A program made the position numbers and the translations under genes. From assembly GCF_000321225.1 (NCBI RefSeq), contig NW_004451870.1:90677-154676 (forward strand): a stretch of 64,000 nucleotides of DNA, given 5' to 3'. The notes beneath the pieces were generated by a model. That model did no database searches. It was not told the DNA's origin and saw only the letters and a program-made list of their open reading frames with translations. This document shows positions 33,850-45,143 of the stretch, piece by piece. Numbering within the stretch: position 1 is the first letter of the stretch; each line of letters starts with the position of its first letter. The stretch is from Odobenus rosmarus divergens (taxonomy: Eukaryota > Chordata > Mammalia > Carnivora > Odobenidae).

Positions 33850-34870
33850 TAGAACTTGAATTACATTGTATAAAAAGCCTGCTTTGGATACTGTGCAGAA
33901 GTGACCTTTGGGAACAAAAGCAGGAAAACTTGACCAGGTAGAAAGTTATTCTAGACGAAAATGATGATAAATTGAACTTAAGTGGTAGGTAAGGAGGTGC
34001 TGCTGTTAGACTATATTTTGCATAACTATGCAATTCTTGCTAGCAAATTGGACTTAGGCTTTGAGGAGAAGAGCATTGTAAAGAATGACTCCAGGTTTTC
34101 TAGTGTGAGCTACAGGAACAATGACAGTACCATCTTGTGAGAAGAAGAAGTAGTAGTGGGGAGGATGTCTGGGGGGAAGTGGAGAATACATAATTATCTT
34201 TTGGTTATAATACTTGTGAGTTGCCCATTGCATATAAACTATATAGACAAATCTATATAGTAGAGGCGAGAAATCAGAGCTGAAGACAGAAATTGTGTAA
34301 TCGTGTTTTGTATTGTCATTGAATAGATACACTGAAACCATGGGAGTGGGTAATAAAGAGATGGAGAAAGAGAGAATGATGGTGGAGGATGAGAGGTCAA
34401 ATGGAGGAGCCAAGTCCTGGAATGAAAGGAAGGATAGGCGAGCATCCAGGCAGGTGAAGTGTATTTGGACTTACACAAGATTAGCGAAAGTAAGTTTTAT
34501 TAGAATCAGAGAGAAAGGAGAGCATTTACACACACATGCAGAGAGGCCAACAGGCAGATTTGGTGATGGAAAGATGGTCTTTAAGAGGGAGGAAAGAATG
34601 GGGAGGGAATATTGGCAATTTGAAGAACGAGATCTGAAATAACATCTTGGTTTGTGGGAGAACCAAATAACTGGAGACATGCCGAGGGTTTACTTGAGAT
34701 TTGTGCTTAAAAATATTGGGAGAAATCTGTCAGCTGGGTTGAGTGCTTCTTATTAGCAATTCTCTGATGCCCAGGGGCAGGCATGCATTAGGCAGACAGG
34801 TGGATGTAAGCAGGGCTAACGTGATGTCAAGTGGGTGTGACAGAGAACAAGACAGTGGAGGGGACATGAA
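33850..34870 (+). repeat. Long, old mammalian interspersed repeat (copy 4), diverged
   Basis: GTAAAGAATGACTCCAGGTT (34078), GAAACCATGGGAGTGGGTAA (34333), GAGAGAATGATGGTGGAGGA and GGCAGATTTGGTGATGGAAA (34552) fit the later half of the same unnamed family. The 109-codon plus frame and the minus frames here lie inside it and look like chance. Confidence 0.4.
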
Positions 34871-37112
34871 AAGGAGTGATTAGCAATTACAGTGAACCTT
34901 CTACTTTCTTGTGTAATGTGAAAATATTTCATGTCAATCAATATTCTTACACCACACAGTTTATAATATATCCAAAGTATCCCATCAATGCATAATCATT
35001 TTTTGATGTATATTGAAATCAGTGATGTTTCCTTTTCCTGGTTAAATGCATCCCACCTGCAAACATATAAAATATGCTATGAAGAATTGAGGGTTGCTTT
35101 TTCCATGCTTCTTTCAAAATAAGTTTATGGACTGTCTTACTAGGTATCAAGAGACTTTTCTCTACAGTTTGACCAGTGATTTTAGAAATCTGTTCTTGCC
35201 TTGTTCTTGAGCAGGAAGGCACCCCTTCCTCTTCTTCAGGCCAGAATTTGGCCTTGCAGAAAATCTAGAAGGCGTGCACCGAGAGGGAACGCATGGAGAA
35301 AAATGTTGTTTGTGCCTCGGTAAGGAAGATGGGTACCCCATTGGACTCGCTAGTGTTCCCTTTGATTTACAGCTGGTAGGTGACCCTGCCTCCCAGCCTT
35401 CCCTTTTCAGCTGTAATGAAGGCGCTTACGCAGCTGCCACAGGAAAGCACGTTTTACTAGAGGAAATCAATTCCTTAACAAAAGACGAGAAGATTCACAT
35501 CCCTGGCAATTGATGATAGGACAATGTGTAGCTGACTTCATAACATGGTTGCAGTGAGGCAGAACATGCCAACTGCTCTGAAACGAAATGTCCTAAACCA
35601 ACTACAGAAATAGATTTTGAACACCACAATGTGAGGAGAAATAAGAAGCCAAGAAGGGAAGGTGGCAGAATCATTAGAAAGCCTCACATTTGAGCTTACG
35701 TTAGACTTGGCTGACGATGGAGATATGCTTGATGTTAGCTGGATGGACTAAGGACTGCTCAAAGTTGACTAGGTTTTATTTAGGTGCCTCCCCCCCCACC
35801 GCCGCCCTGCCGTTTTACCAGCATCGCATTATAAAGAAGGATTCTGACATTTTAAAAATGACTTTTTCCTTTATAGCCAGACTCTAAATCCTTTTAGTGT
35901 TGGTCTGAAGCTTTGGAAGGTACACTAACTCTTCTAGGCCATGAAGCAAACATTTAATTAATTAGCATTGTTAAGGTGGAGCAAAACAGCCATAAATGTG
36001 TGTTAACTGAAAGGAGGTAGGGCTGTTGGGTTTTAGGACCCTCTAAAATGGCCAGAGATGCGGACAACTCATACTTGTAAAACATTTGTCCTGGACAACC
36101 AAGATGGTCCTGTTGGGACAAGTCAGTCTTCTGTTGCCTAATGCTGTACACATGATATTTCATGCCCTACAGTAGGAGGAAATCCCTCCTGCATAAAGAA
36201 GGCAATAAATAGCCAAGGAACTAGGGAACTCTCCTTAATTTCCCTCTGGTGGCCCCAGGAAAGTGAATTGTAAAATCCTGACTTGGAGCCACACTGTTTT
36301 GAATAAGACAAGGCCCAGATGTTCTTAATTCACTCCTAGGGAGCACTCAATCCAGCTGACTGTAACATAAGGAATTTAATAAAGTAAAAGCAGGTTATCT
36401 AGTCAAATCTCCTGCTGCTTTTTTATAATATCAAAATGAAAATAGGCTTAATTTGGTGTTAATGTAATCGAATTTATTGCAGGATCCAAACATGCTTTAT
36501 GTTTCCCCCCCTTGGATATTCCATTTGCCACTGATTGTATGGATGAGAAGCGGGGTAGAATGGCTCACTTGTTGAATGCAGATATTCTTCACCGAACTTC
36601 ACAGTTGGAAATGTATAAAATGGCCGTTTCAAATGGAAATACGGCTAACCTGAGTTATTACATATGGTTTATTTAATAAGAGACTTTACTGGATAATTTT
36701 ATATGCGGCCTTGTTATAAGTCCAATATAAGGAGTTGTTTATCCATGAACTCACTGTAAGTGCAAAAGGTTAAATTTGTAATTATCAAACAATTCCTGTG
36801 TGCCCTGGCCTGCTGGGTGCTGTGCAGGCTTACCCAGATGATAGAGACATCTGCTGTCTGTCCATGAGGCTGGTAAATGAGACAAAGTAAGTACACAAGG
36901 AACTGAGCCTTAAAGAATACATTGGACAGCAGAAGAATGAGTGTCAAGAGAGTTCGGAGGGTGAATTCAAGCTGATCCTTTGCTCTATTAGAGTTATAGT
37001 ACCCATTTTGGAGAATTTCAGTTTTCCTGCTTTCTCCATGATAGAGATAGCTCCTATCTCTCATTTGCTTTTTTTGAAGATTGTGATCAGCTTGCATTCA
37101 TTAAGAATAGGT
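34871..37112. other. Unique sequence, mixed composition
   Basis: No repeat family was recognised apart from a C-rich run near 35770. The GTG-initiated plus frame at 35274-35513 lies in a patch with several CpGs. It has no recognised family or splice evidence. A CTCF-like motif lies at 36241-36254. Confidence 0.4.
36241..36254 (-). promoter_or_regulatory. CTCF-like binding motif (minus orientation)
   Basis: TCCCTCTGGTGGCC is the reverse-strand form of the CTCF core (CCYCTRSTGGC). It is in unique sequence and faces the plus-oriented motif at 20846-20864. Function is inferred. Confidence 0.4.
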
Positions 37113-37116
37113 GAAG

Positions 37117-39430
37117 GAAGTTCTTTATGTGTTTTGGAGATTAACCCTTATCAGTTACATCATTTGCAGGTATCTTCTCCCATTTAGTGAGTTGCCTTTT
37201 TGTTTTGTTGATGGTTTCCTTTGCTGTACAAAAGTTTTTTTAAATTTTTTAAAGTTTATTTTGGTGTAGTCCCAAAATTTTGCTTTTGTTTCCTAGAAAA
37301 ATGTATCTACTGCTGATGGCAAAGAAATTATTCTCCATGTTCTAGGAATTTTCTGGTTTCAGGCTTCACATTTGGGTCTTTAATCCATTTTGAGTTTGTT
37401 TTTGTCTTTGGTTTAAGAAAGTGGTCCAGTTTCATTCTTTCGAATGTAGCTGTCCGGTTTTCCAGCACCATTTATTGAAGAGACTGTCTTTTCCCCATTG
37501 TATATTCTTGCCTCCTTTGTCATAGACTATTTAACCATATGATCATGGGTTTATTTCTGGGCTCTCTATTCTGTTCTGTTGATCTATGTGTCTGTTTTTG
37601 TGCCAGTACCATACTGTTTTGAACACTGTAGCTTTGTAGTATATCTTGAACTCTGGGATTGTGATACTTATAGCTTTGTTTTTCTTTCTTGAGATTGCCT
37701 TGGCTATTTGGGGTCTTTTGTAGTTCCATACAAATTTTAGGATCATTTGTTATAGTCCTTTGAAAAACTGCTTTGGTTTGTATGGACCTTTTAACAGTAT
37801 TTGTTCCTTCAACCCATGAGCATGGACCATCTTTCCATTTTTTTATGTCATCTTCAACTTCTTTCATCACTGTTTTATAGTTTTCAGAGTACATGTCTTT
37901 CACATCTTAAGTTTATTCCTACATATTTTATTACTTTTGGTGCAATTGTAAATGGGACTGTTTTCTTAATTTCTCTTTCTGCCACTTTATTTTTAGTGTA
38001 TAGAAATTCAACAGATTACTGTGGATTAATTTTGTATCCTACAACTATACTGCATTCATTTATTAGTTCTAGTAGTTTTTGGTAGAATCTTTAGGGTTTT
38101 CTATCTATAGTACCATGTAATTTGCATATAGTAAAAGTTTTACTTCTTCCTTACCAATTTGGGTGCTTTTTATTTCTTTTTCTTTTCTGATGGCTGTGGC
38201 TAAAAGCAGAGCGGGTGGACATTTTTCTTTTGTTCCTGATCTTGGAGGAAAAGCTCTCAGTGTGATGCTCACTGTCAGTTTTCATATATGAGCTTTATTA
38301 TGTTGAGGTATATTCTCTCAAAACCAACTTTGTTGAGAGTTTTTATTATGAACGGATATTGTATTTTTGTCAAATGCTTTTTCTCTGTCTCTTGAGATGA
38401 TCATATGGTTTTTATCCTTTTCCTTGTTATTGTCATGTACCACATTGATTTGCAATTATTGAACCACCCTTGCATCCGAGGAATAAATCCCACTTGATCT
38501 TTGTGAATGATTTTTTAAAATATATTGTTAGATACAGTTTGCTAATAATTTGTTGAGGATTTTTGCATCTCTGCTCAACAGAGATATTGGCTTGCAGATT
38601 TAGTTGTGTCTTTATTTGGTTTTGGTATCAAGGTAATGCTGGCCTTATAGAATGAATTTGGAAGCTTCCTTTCCTCTTCTATTTTCTGGAGTAATTTGAG
38701 AAGAATAGGTATTAACTTTTCTTTAAATGTCTGGTGGAATTCACCTGCAAAGCCATCTGGTCTGCGACTTTTGTTCGTTGGGAATTTTCTGATTACTGAT
38801 TCAATTTCTTTGCTAATAATTAGTCTGTTCAAATTCTCTGTTTCTTCCTGATTCAGTTTGGGAAAGTTATGTTCTTAGGAGCTGATCCATTTCTTCTACA
38901 TTGTCCAATTTGTTGACTTAGAAGTTGTCATAATATTCTCTTATAATCCTTTGCATTTGTGATGTTAGTTATTATTTCCTCTCCTTTGTTTCAGATTTTA
39001 TTTGAGTCCTCTCCCTCTTTTTTGATGTTGGGGGTCTGACTGAAAGTTTATCACTTCTGTTTATCTTTTCAAAGAACAAGCTCTTGGTTTCATTGATTTC
39101 TTCTGTTGGGTTTTTTTAGTCACTATTTTATTTATTTCTGCTCTAGTCTTTATTATTTCCTTTCTTCTGCTAGCTTTAGGCCTTTTGTTTGTTGTTCCTA
39201 GCTCCTTGAGATGTAAGGTTAGGTTGTTTATTTGAGATTTTTCTTGTTTCTTAAAGTAAACCTGTATTGCTATAATCTTCCCTCTTAGTACTGCCTTTGC
39301 TGCATTCCAAAGACTTTGGACCATGGTGTTTTCATTTTCATTTATCTCCCTGTACTTTTTGATTTTCTCTTTGATTTCTTTGCTGACTGATTCATTGCTA
39401 AGTAGCATGTTATTTATCCTTTATGTATTT
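37117..39430 (-). mobile_element. Inverted 5' segment of a twin-primed LINE-1 (ORF2 RT region)
   Basis: On the minus strand this reads L1 ORF2 from before the RT domain (39061-39408: ENENTMVQSLWNAAKAVLRG, LTLHLKELGTTNKRPKASRR) through RT (38575-38832, with [13 protein letters not shown]) to the DPQLYG and KWEKI regions near the left end. The catalytic site that is FADD in active L1s reads YANY at 38117-38128, so both aspartates are gone. Several stops and shifts are present. The left boundary is at about 37113-37120. Its 3'-most L1 position is about 128 bases short of where the plus-strand segment at 39430 begins, the expected twin-priming geometry. Confidence 0.88.
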
Positions 39431-40208
39431 GTGTCATAGGGTGATAGAAATTAAATCTACAATAAGATATCACTTTGCACTTGACAGAATGGCCAAAAAA
39501 AAAAAAAAAAAAACAGGAAATAAGTGTTGGTGAGGATGTGGAGAAAAAGGAACCCTTGTGCACTCTAGCTGAGAATGTAAATTGGTGCAGCCACTGTGGA
39601 AAATAATATGGAGTTTCCTCAAAAAAATTAAAAATAAATTACCATATGATCCAGTAATTCCATTACTGGGTATTTGCCCAAAGAAAATGAAAACACTAAT
39701 TTGAAAAAATATATGCACCCCTGTGTTTATTGCTGCATTATTTACAATAGCTAAGATATGGAAGCAACCCCAATGTCTGTCCATAGATGAATGGGTAAAG
39801 AAAGTTTGTGTGCGTGTGTTTGTATATGTGTGTGTATATGCATGTATATAATGGAATATGTATATAAAGAAATATTTGCAAAAATATGGATGGACCTAGA
39901 GGGTAAAATGCTAAGTGAAATGTCAGAGAAAGAGAAATACCCTATAATGTCACCCATATGTGGAATTTAAGAAACAAAACAAATGAACGAACAAAGAGAA
40001 AAAAAGAAACAAGAAAGGATTCATAAATACAGATAACAAACTGGTGGTTACCAGAGGGGAGGTGGGTGGGGGAGATGGATAAAATAGATGAAGGGGATTA
40101 AGTGTACACTTATCTTGATGAGCACTGAGTAATGTATAGAATTGTTGAATCACTATATTGTATTCCTGAAATTAATATAATACTGTACGTTAATTATATT
40201 TTAATTAA
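39431..40208 (+). mobile_element. 3' segment of the same twin-primed LINE-1
   Basis: It starts in ORF2 (REI.S.IRYHF, then RMA) and continues through GTGTTGGTGAGGATGTGGAG, GGTGCAGCCACTGTGGAAAA and the 3' UTR to GTTGAATCACTATATTGTAT, CCTGAAATTAATATAATACT and an A-tail at about 40207-40215. It has an internal A19 run (39495-39513) and a TG-rich stretch (39806-39850). An older 3' UTR type than A or B. No clear target duplication survives (AAGAATAG versus AAAAATAG is weak). Confidence 0.9.
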
Positions 40209-40217
40209 AAAAAAATA

Positions 40218-41235
40218 GTCCACCAGCTCTAGCAGGTTGGGAGTGGGGAGCATCCCCAAAGAGGACTTTACCCAGGTACTTGAGGTAAGAGATGCTAAGA
40301 ATACTGACCCCTGAACCTTATCTTTTAAATATTTCTAAAATCTGTAAACTTCTCTGTACTCTCACTACCCAGATCTAGCTCAGACTCTAGTCTTTTCTTC
40401 CATAGACAACAGATTGCAGAATGCCTGCTAACTGTTCCTTGTCATCCACTTTTCATCCCTCCTGCTTAAAAAAATAAATGAAGAAGGAAAATTAATTTAG
40501 GATAATCAGACTGGCTCATTGGGACTATACTAAAGATAACAAGTTGATGCTTGTAGAAAACATGACTGCACATACCATACAGAATGGGAAGTGTTATGCA
40601 TATGGTGTCTTCTAAACTGCTCAAATGGTGATAGAACATGGTGTTGGCTAAAATGTTAAGCATGAAGAGGATTATTGATATATTGCCAGATAAAAAATTG
40701 TTTGTAGTACATAATAAAAACCATCAGTCAAGACAAGGAAGACTTAGATATCTGAGAAAATGCCCTCCTAGAAGATGGGCAAGGCACACCATCTGTCTGT
40801 AGAGTGATATTAATGGTCTGGACTCCCGACTGTACTTTAGGTATCAGATGATGACCAATGAAGGAAGAGCAACTCCAAAATGGAGCAGAAACACGGATCG
40901 TAATCAGTTTGGAATTCTGTCAGGAGAGTTCTTAACTTCTCTCGTCAGCTGTCTGGGGGCCATGGGTTGATGATTGTTTGGATTTACCATATTGTGTGTA
41001 TGTGTGTGTGTGTGTTGGGAGTTAGGATGGGTTATCTTTCCTCTGAACCAGTAATTAGAAAAAAAAAAAGATGATATATCTTCTTCCTCTCTCTTCTTAT
41101 AGCCTTGTGTTGTGTTGGGGTATTGTTGTTCTCCCCCTCAATAGGGTGTGGTGCATTCCTTTTAGAGGGGCCCATCTTTGCCTTTGCTCCTGGCTCTTAA
41201 GTAGTCTTGAGATAAAATTGTTAGTTATTTATCCG
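40218..41235. other. Unique sequence with a (TG)n run at 40993-41017
   Basis: Nothing else recognised. Confidence 0.5.
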
Positions 41236-41247
41236 AAATAGAATTTT

Positions 41248-41538
41248 TTTTTGCTTTTACAAATTTTTTTATTAATTTCAACTAGCAGCCTATAGTACAT
41301 CATTAGTTTTTGATGTAGCGTTCAATGATTCATTAGTTGAGTATAACACCCAGTGCTCATCACCACATGTGCCCTCCTTAATACCCATCACCCAGTTACC
41401 CCATCCTCCCCCCCCTTCTGTAACCCTCAGTTTGGTTCCCAGAGTCCGGAGTCCAGAGTCTCTCAAGATTTGTTTCCCTCTCTGGTTTCTTCCTATTCAG
41501 TTTTCCTTCCCTTCCCCTGTGGGTGCCCGAGTTGGGCA
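41248..41538 (-). mobile_element. 5'-truncated LINE-1 type-B 3' end, antisense
   Basis: Read from its tail: TACATCATTAGTTTTTGATG, ATAACACCCAGTGCTCATCA, CCTCCTTAATACCCATCACC, CTCTCAAGATTTGTTTCCCT. The flanks repeat AAATAGAATTTT (41236-41247 and 41539-41550). About 291 bp. Confidence 0.92.
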
Positions 41539-41550
41539 AAATAGAATTTT

Positions 41551-42789
41551 AAAAATTCAAACCCTGCTGCGTATTTTAGGATTTGGATAAAGAAGTGACC
41601 ACAGAATTGATCCTATGAGAGTGGAGTAGTGTCTCTCAGTCAAGATAAAACTGGCCAAATTATCAGCAACCCATAAATTGAGTATGAAATAGAAATAACT
41701 TATCCTTTCATTTACCCTCAGAACAGTGCTATCAAACTGCAAGTCACAGCACCCTGATGGAGGGGATTGCTAGCAGAGTAGCCTCAAAAGCTATATGGAA
41801 ACGTTTATTCAGTCGCTAATAAGAATAAGAACAGCAACAACTTACATCTCAATGGAATTTTAAAATTTAAAGTGAGTGTCCACATATATTATTTGATTTG
41901 ATTGTTAACACATCTCCTGAACTGTGAAGTAAATATAAATGTTAGGAAAAGTATACCTGCTACTCATTGCTTGGTTACCTAAAACAGCTCTTAATCTGTA
42001 TGAGAATGATACCACTCTGTATTATATTGGATGTCAGTAACTCATCTGTCGTCTTTGTAAATCAGGACCAATATTGGTGGCACTGTATTTTATATTAGAT
42101 AAGAAATTCTACACACATACTCTTCTAGAAAACCAAGCAGTTAGAAAGTGAGCTAAAATTAAATCTCAAAATTCTTTCTTTTATTCTAATAGTGATAAGG
42201 AAGATGGTCTCTGCTAATTATATATTACAGAGGAAGTCTGAGCTTCTATATATAAGTGGTGGTCACATCTTTCTCAATTCAATATTTAACTACACATTAG
42301 CATATGATACTTAATTTGAAATTATCATTAACTTCCCAGTCGGCATGTGGCATTCCTCTTTCTAACTTTAAACCATTTCATTCTGAAAGTATAAAAAAAG
42401 GCCCGCGGCAGCAACAAGATTGAACTGGACACATTTTCAACTCAATGATGCATTTGATTTTAACATTTTTGTCTTATAATCAAAACTCTGTACTGGCACT
42501 TTAAATGTAAAGATATTAGATGAATGGCATAGAAAAGATAAATTGTCCTCAGATGCCCTTTGTGGTATTACAAAGGAGTTATTTTAGAAAGAACTTTTTA
42601 TATCAAAGCTCTTTCAAAGAGCTAGTTCGGGGAAACATTTGGTATTTACAATAACTAGTATTTCTAAAACTGCAAAGCTCACATTCTATTAAAAAAATCC
42701 TCACTTCTCAGAAATTTAAAGAACCCCTAGATGCTAAATGCAGAGCTATTTTAAATAAAGGAAACAGACCAACAGTGAAAGAAAGCTGC
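41551..42789. other. Unique AT-rich sequence
   Basis: No gene or element recognised. Confidence 0.5.
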
Positions 42790-42960
42790 AGCGTGATCAC
42801 TGGAAGCAGCCATCATAAGCTCTGGCTCTGTCAAGTTGTGTGAACTTGAGGAGGAAATAATGTCTCCAGACCTCGGTTCCGTCATCTGCAGTCAGATGGG
42901 GCTGGACTGTGTAACATGTAAATCCCATTGCAGCTCTAATAACCTGTCGTCATAAACCTG
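42790..42960 (+). repeat. MIR SINE
   Basis: GGCTCTGTCAAGTTGTGTGA, ACTTGAGGAGGAAATAATGT, CCTCGGTTCCGTCATCTGCA and a short body in MIR order. Confidence 0.6.
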
Positions 42961-43932
42961 CATTTCTTTAGTATCATTCGGATAGGACTCCTTCACCAGC
43001 TTCACCGGATAAGGTTGTTTTAGTATTTCTACCCCAATTTCACTGAACATATTTCTTCCACTTTTCCACAACAGATCTCAGCTCTTTGAAAATTTTACCC
43101 ATGTATTTCTGGAAGTTCCTGGGTCTGTCCCATGGCCAGAGCTCCTCACCACACCTCTCTCATGGACCCTCAGCTCCACCATATCCAACAGAGCTTTGCT
43201 ATCGCTCTTGACCAGTTGCCCCTCCGTCCAGGTACTGTCTCCTGCAACTCCCAAGCCGTAGACCTTTGAGATGCAAAACTTGTGTTGCGTTTCCTGCGAG
43301 TTCCTGCATCAGAACCAGTTTATACATGCCTTTTTCTCCTGAGACTTCAGACACAGTCCTTGGGACTGAACTGTGGATAGAGGCTGGGATGTCGTCTCCA
43401 TTTTTCTTTTTTCTTCTCTGGCCACAGAGCCCGTGCGTTAATCTTCTCGCTGATCCCTTTTCCTCTTAAGCAAATTGTTGATGTGTCTAGATTCCTGAGA
43501 AGCTGCTGACTCCACAAAAGCAATCTCAGTTTGGGCCCCAGTAAGGGCTTCTCTTTGCTTGTATTTTACAAACACTTTTTGATGGGAATTAATATTTTAA
43601 AGCAGTGCATAATACCTCCTGCAGCGATTAGCTTCGGTCCTCTTGAATAAACAGAAGAGACAGCTAACATGAGGAAGGATGTCTTCAGATTAGAAGTGTC
43701 TTGATCTTAGGTCACACGGATTTTCCTGTTAGAGGTTCTTTCTTCTAAGATCTACTCTTAGGTCATTCTGAATTTTCTAATTATGATCCTTGTGATATCA
43801 ACTGCCACCATCAAGTAGATGTTCATAAATGTGCCTTCAACTTAAAAAAGAGGTAAACTAACAAATGTGATAAATCTGAAGGGATCCTTCCATATGATTA
43901 GTTTCTTTTTGATTATCACTATGTCATTGTAT
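42961..43932. other. Unique sequence
   Basis: About 43020-43500 is less AT-rich than the surroundings. A plus frame at 43266-43469 shows no recognised family. Confidence 0.45.
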
Positions 43933-43940
43933 AGGAAGCA

Positions 43941-44043
43941 TACTGGGTACTACATGCAAACAGTGAATCATGGATCACCACATCAAAAACTAATGATGTA
44001 CTGTATGGTGACTAACATAACATGATAAAACATTTTTAAAAAA
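43941..44043 (+). mobile_element. 103-bp LINE-1 type-B tail
   Basis: TACTGGGTACTACATGCAAA, CACATCAAAAACTAATGATG, GTATGGTGACTAACATAACA and an A-run. The flanks repeat AGGAAGCA (43933-43940 and 44044-44051). A heavily 5'-truncated insertion. Confidence 0.9.
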
Positions 44044-44051
44044 AGGAAGCA

Positions 44052-44914
44052 CAAAATGTTACTGTATGATTGGGTTAAGGTAAGTTTACCTCTCTGGTTT
44101 TTATCCCATTGAGAAAATGGGGACACTGGCTCCAGGTTATTTTTAAAGCCCCTGGGCTCTAAAATTCATGATTCTTTAATTTTGAGATGTTTAATTCATT
44201 AGTTAAATGATCTTACCTTTTCTCTTTGATACCTGTCAAATTTACTTCAAAACTAGGATCACACGCCATTTATTTTCTAATAAATTTCTGACAGCACGAA
44301 TTACACATTCAAGGATCCCACTGATTTTGTTAGATTAAGCCTACATCATGCTAAGCGGGGTCTGAGAAAGAAAATCTTCTGTTATGGTTATCGCACATAC
44401 TACTTAATGGGGGGGGTCATATGAGGTTTCCAGGTGCTACTTATTTTTAGGGGGAGGTGATAATTAGCATTATTATAACTATCAGGCAACCTTCTATATG
44501 TTGTTTCTTCATCTATTTTCATTGCTTCTATATATTTAGATGTGAACTGACACTAAAATCAATCACTTTTTATGTGTGCCAGTTGGGTTTAGTTGTGCCA
44601 GAAGAGTTTAATTTTGGAGAGAAAAAGGTGATAAAACAGCTTTGACAGCATAAGTTTAATAGACATTTTTGTGGAATAGAGCCATAACTCACCACCCCCC
44701 CGCCTTGGAAATCTGTACTTGCTGTAAAACTAGCTAATGTTATGACCTTCCACTCCATTTGAACATGTTCGGAAAATTAATTTCATCATTGTATTCCATT
44801 ATTATATGAGTAAACAGTTTTGGGGTATCTTATCCTCTCTGTTTACCAGAGAAAATGTTTAATTTTTGCTTAGGACTTTTTTTTTTTTTTTTCCAACTTT
44901 CTCTTCTCTTTTAA
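44052..44914. other. Unique AT-rich sequence; T-run at about 44878-44892
   Basis: Nothing recognised. Confidence 0.5.
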
Positions 44915-44929
44915 AAACATAGTCTTCAT

Positions 44930-45128
44930 GGGGTGCTTGGGTGGCTCAGTCAGTTATGCAGCTGCCTTCGGCTCAAGTCATGGTCCCAGGGTCCTGGGAT
45001 CGAGCCCTGCATCGGGCTCCCTGCTCGGCGGGGAGCCTGCTTCTCCCTCTCCCTCTGTCTGCTGCTCTGCCCACTTGTGTTCTTTCTCTCTCTGTTAAAT
45101 AAATAAATAAAATCTTTAAAAAAAAAAC
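44930..45128 (+). mobile_element. CAN-SINE, young, exact target duplication
   Basis: GGGGTGCTTGGGTGGCTCAG, CTTCGGCTCAAGTCATGGTC, GATCGAGCCCTGCATCGGGC, a CT-rich region and an AAATAAATAAATAAAATCTT tail. The flanks repeat AAACATAGTCTTCAT exactly (44915-44929 and 45129-45143). Confidence 0.96.
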
Positions 45129-45143
45129 AAACATAGTCTTCAT

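Noticed and set aside
39495..39513. A19 run as the tail of a separate insertion
   Set aside because: L1 ORF2 text is colinear on both sides (RMA.. then GGAAATAAGTGTTGGTGAGG), so this is expansion of an internal A-run.
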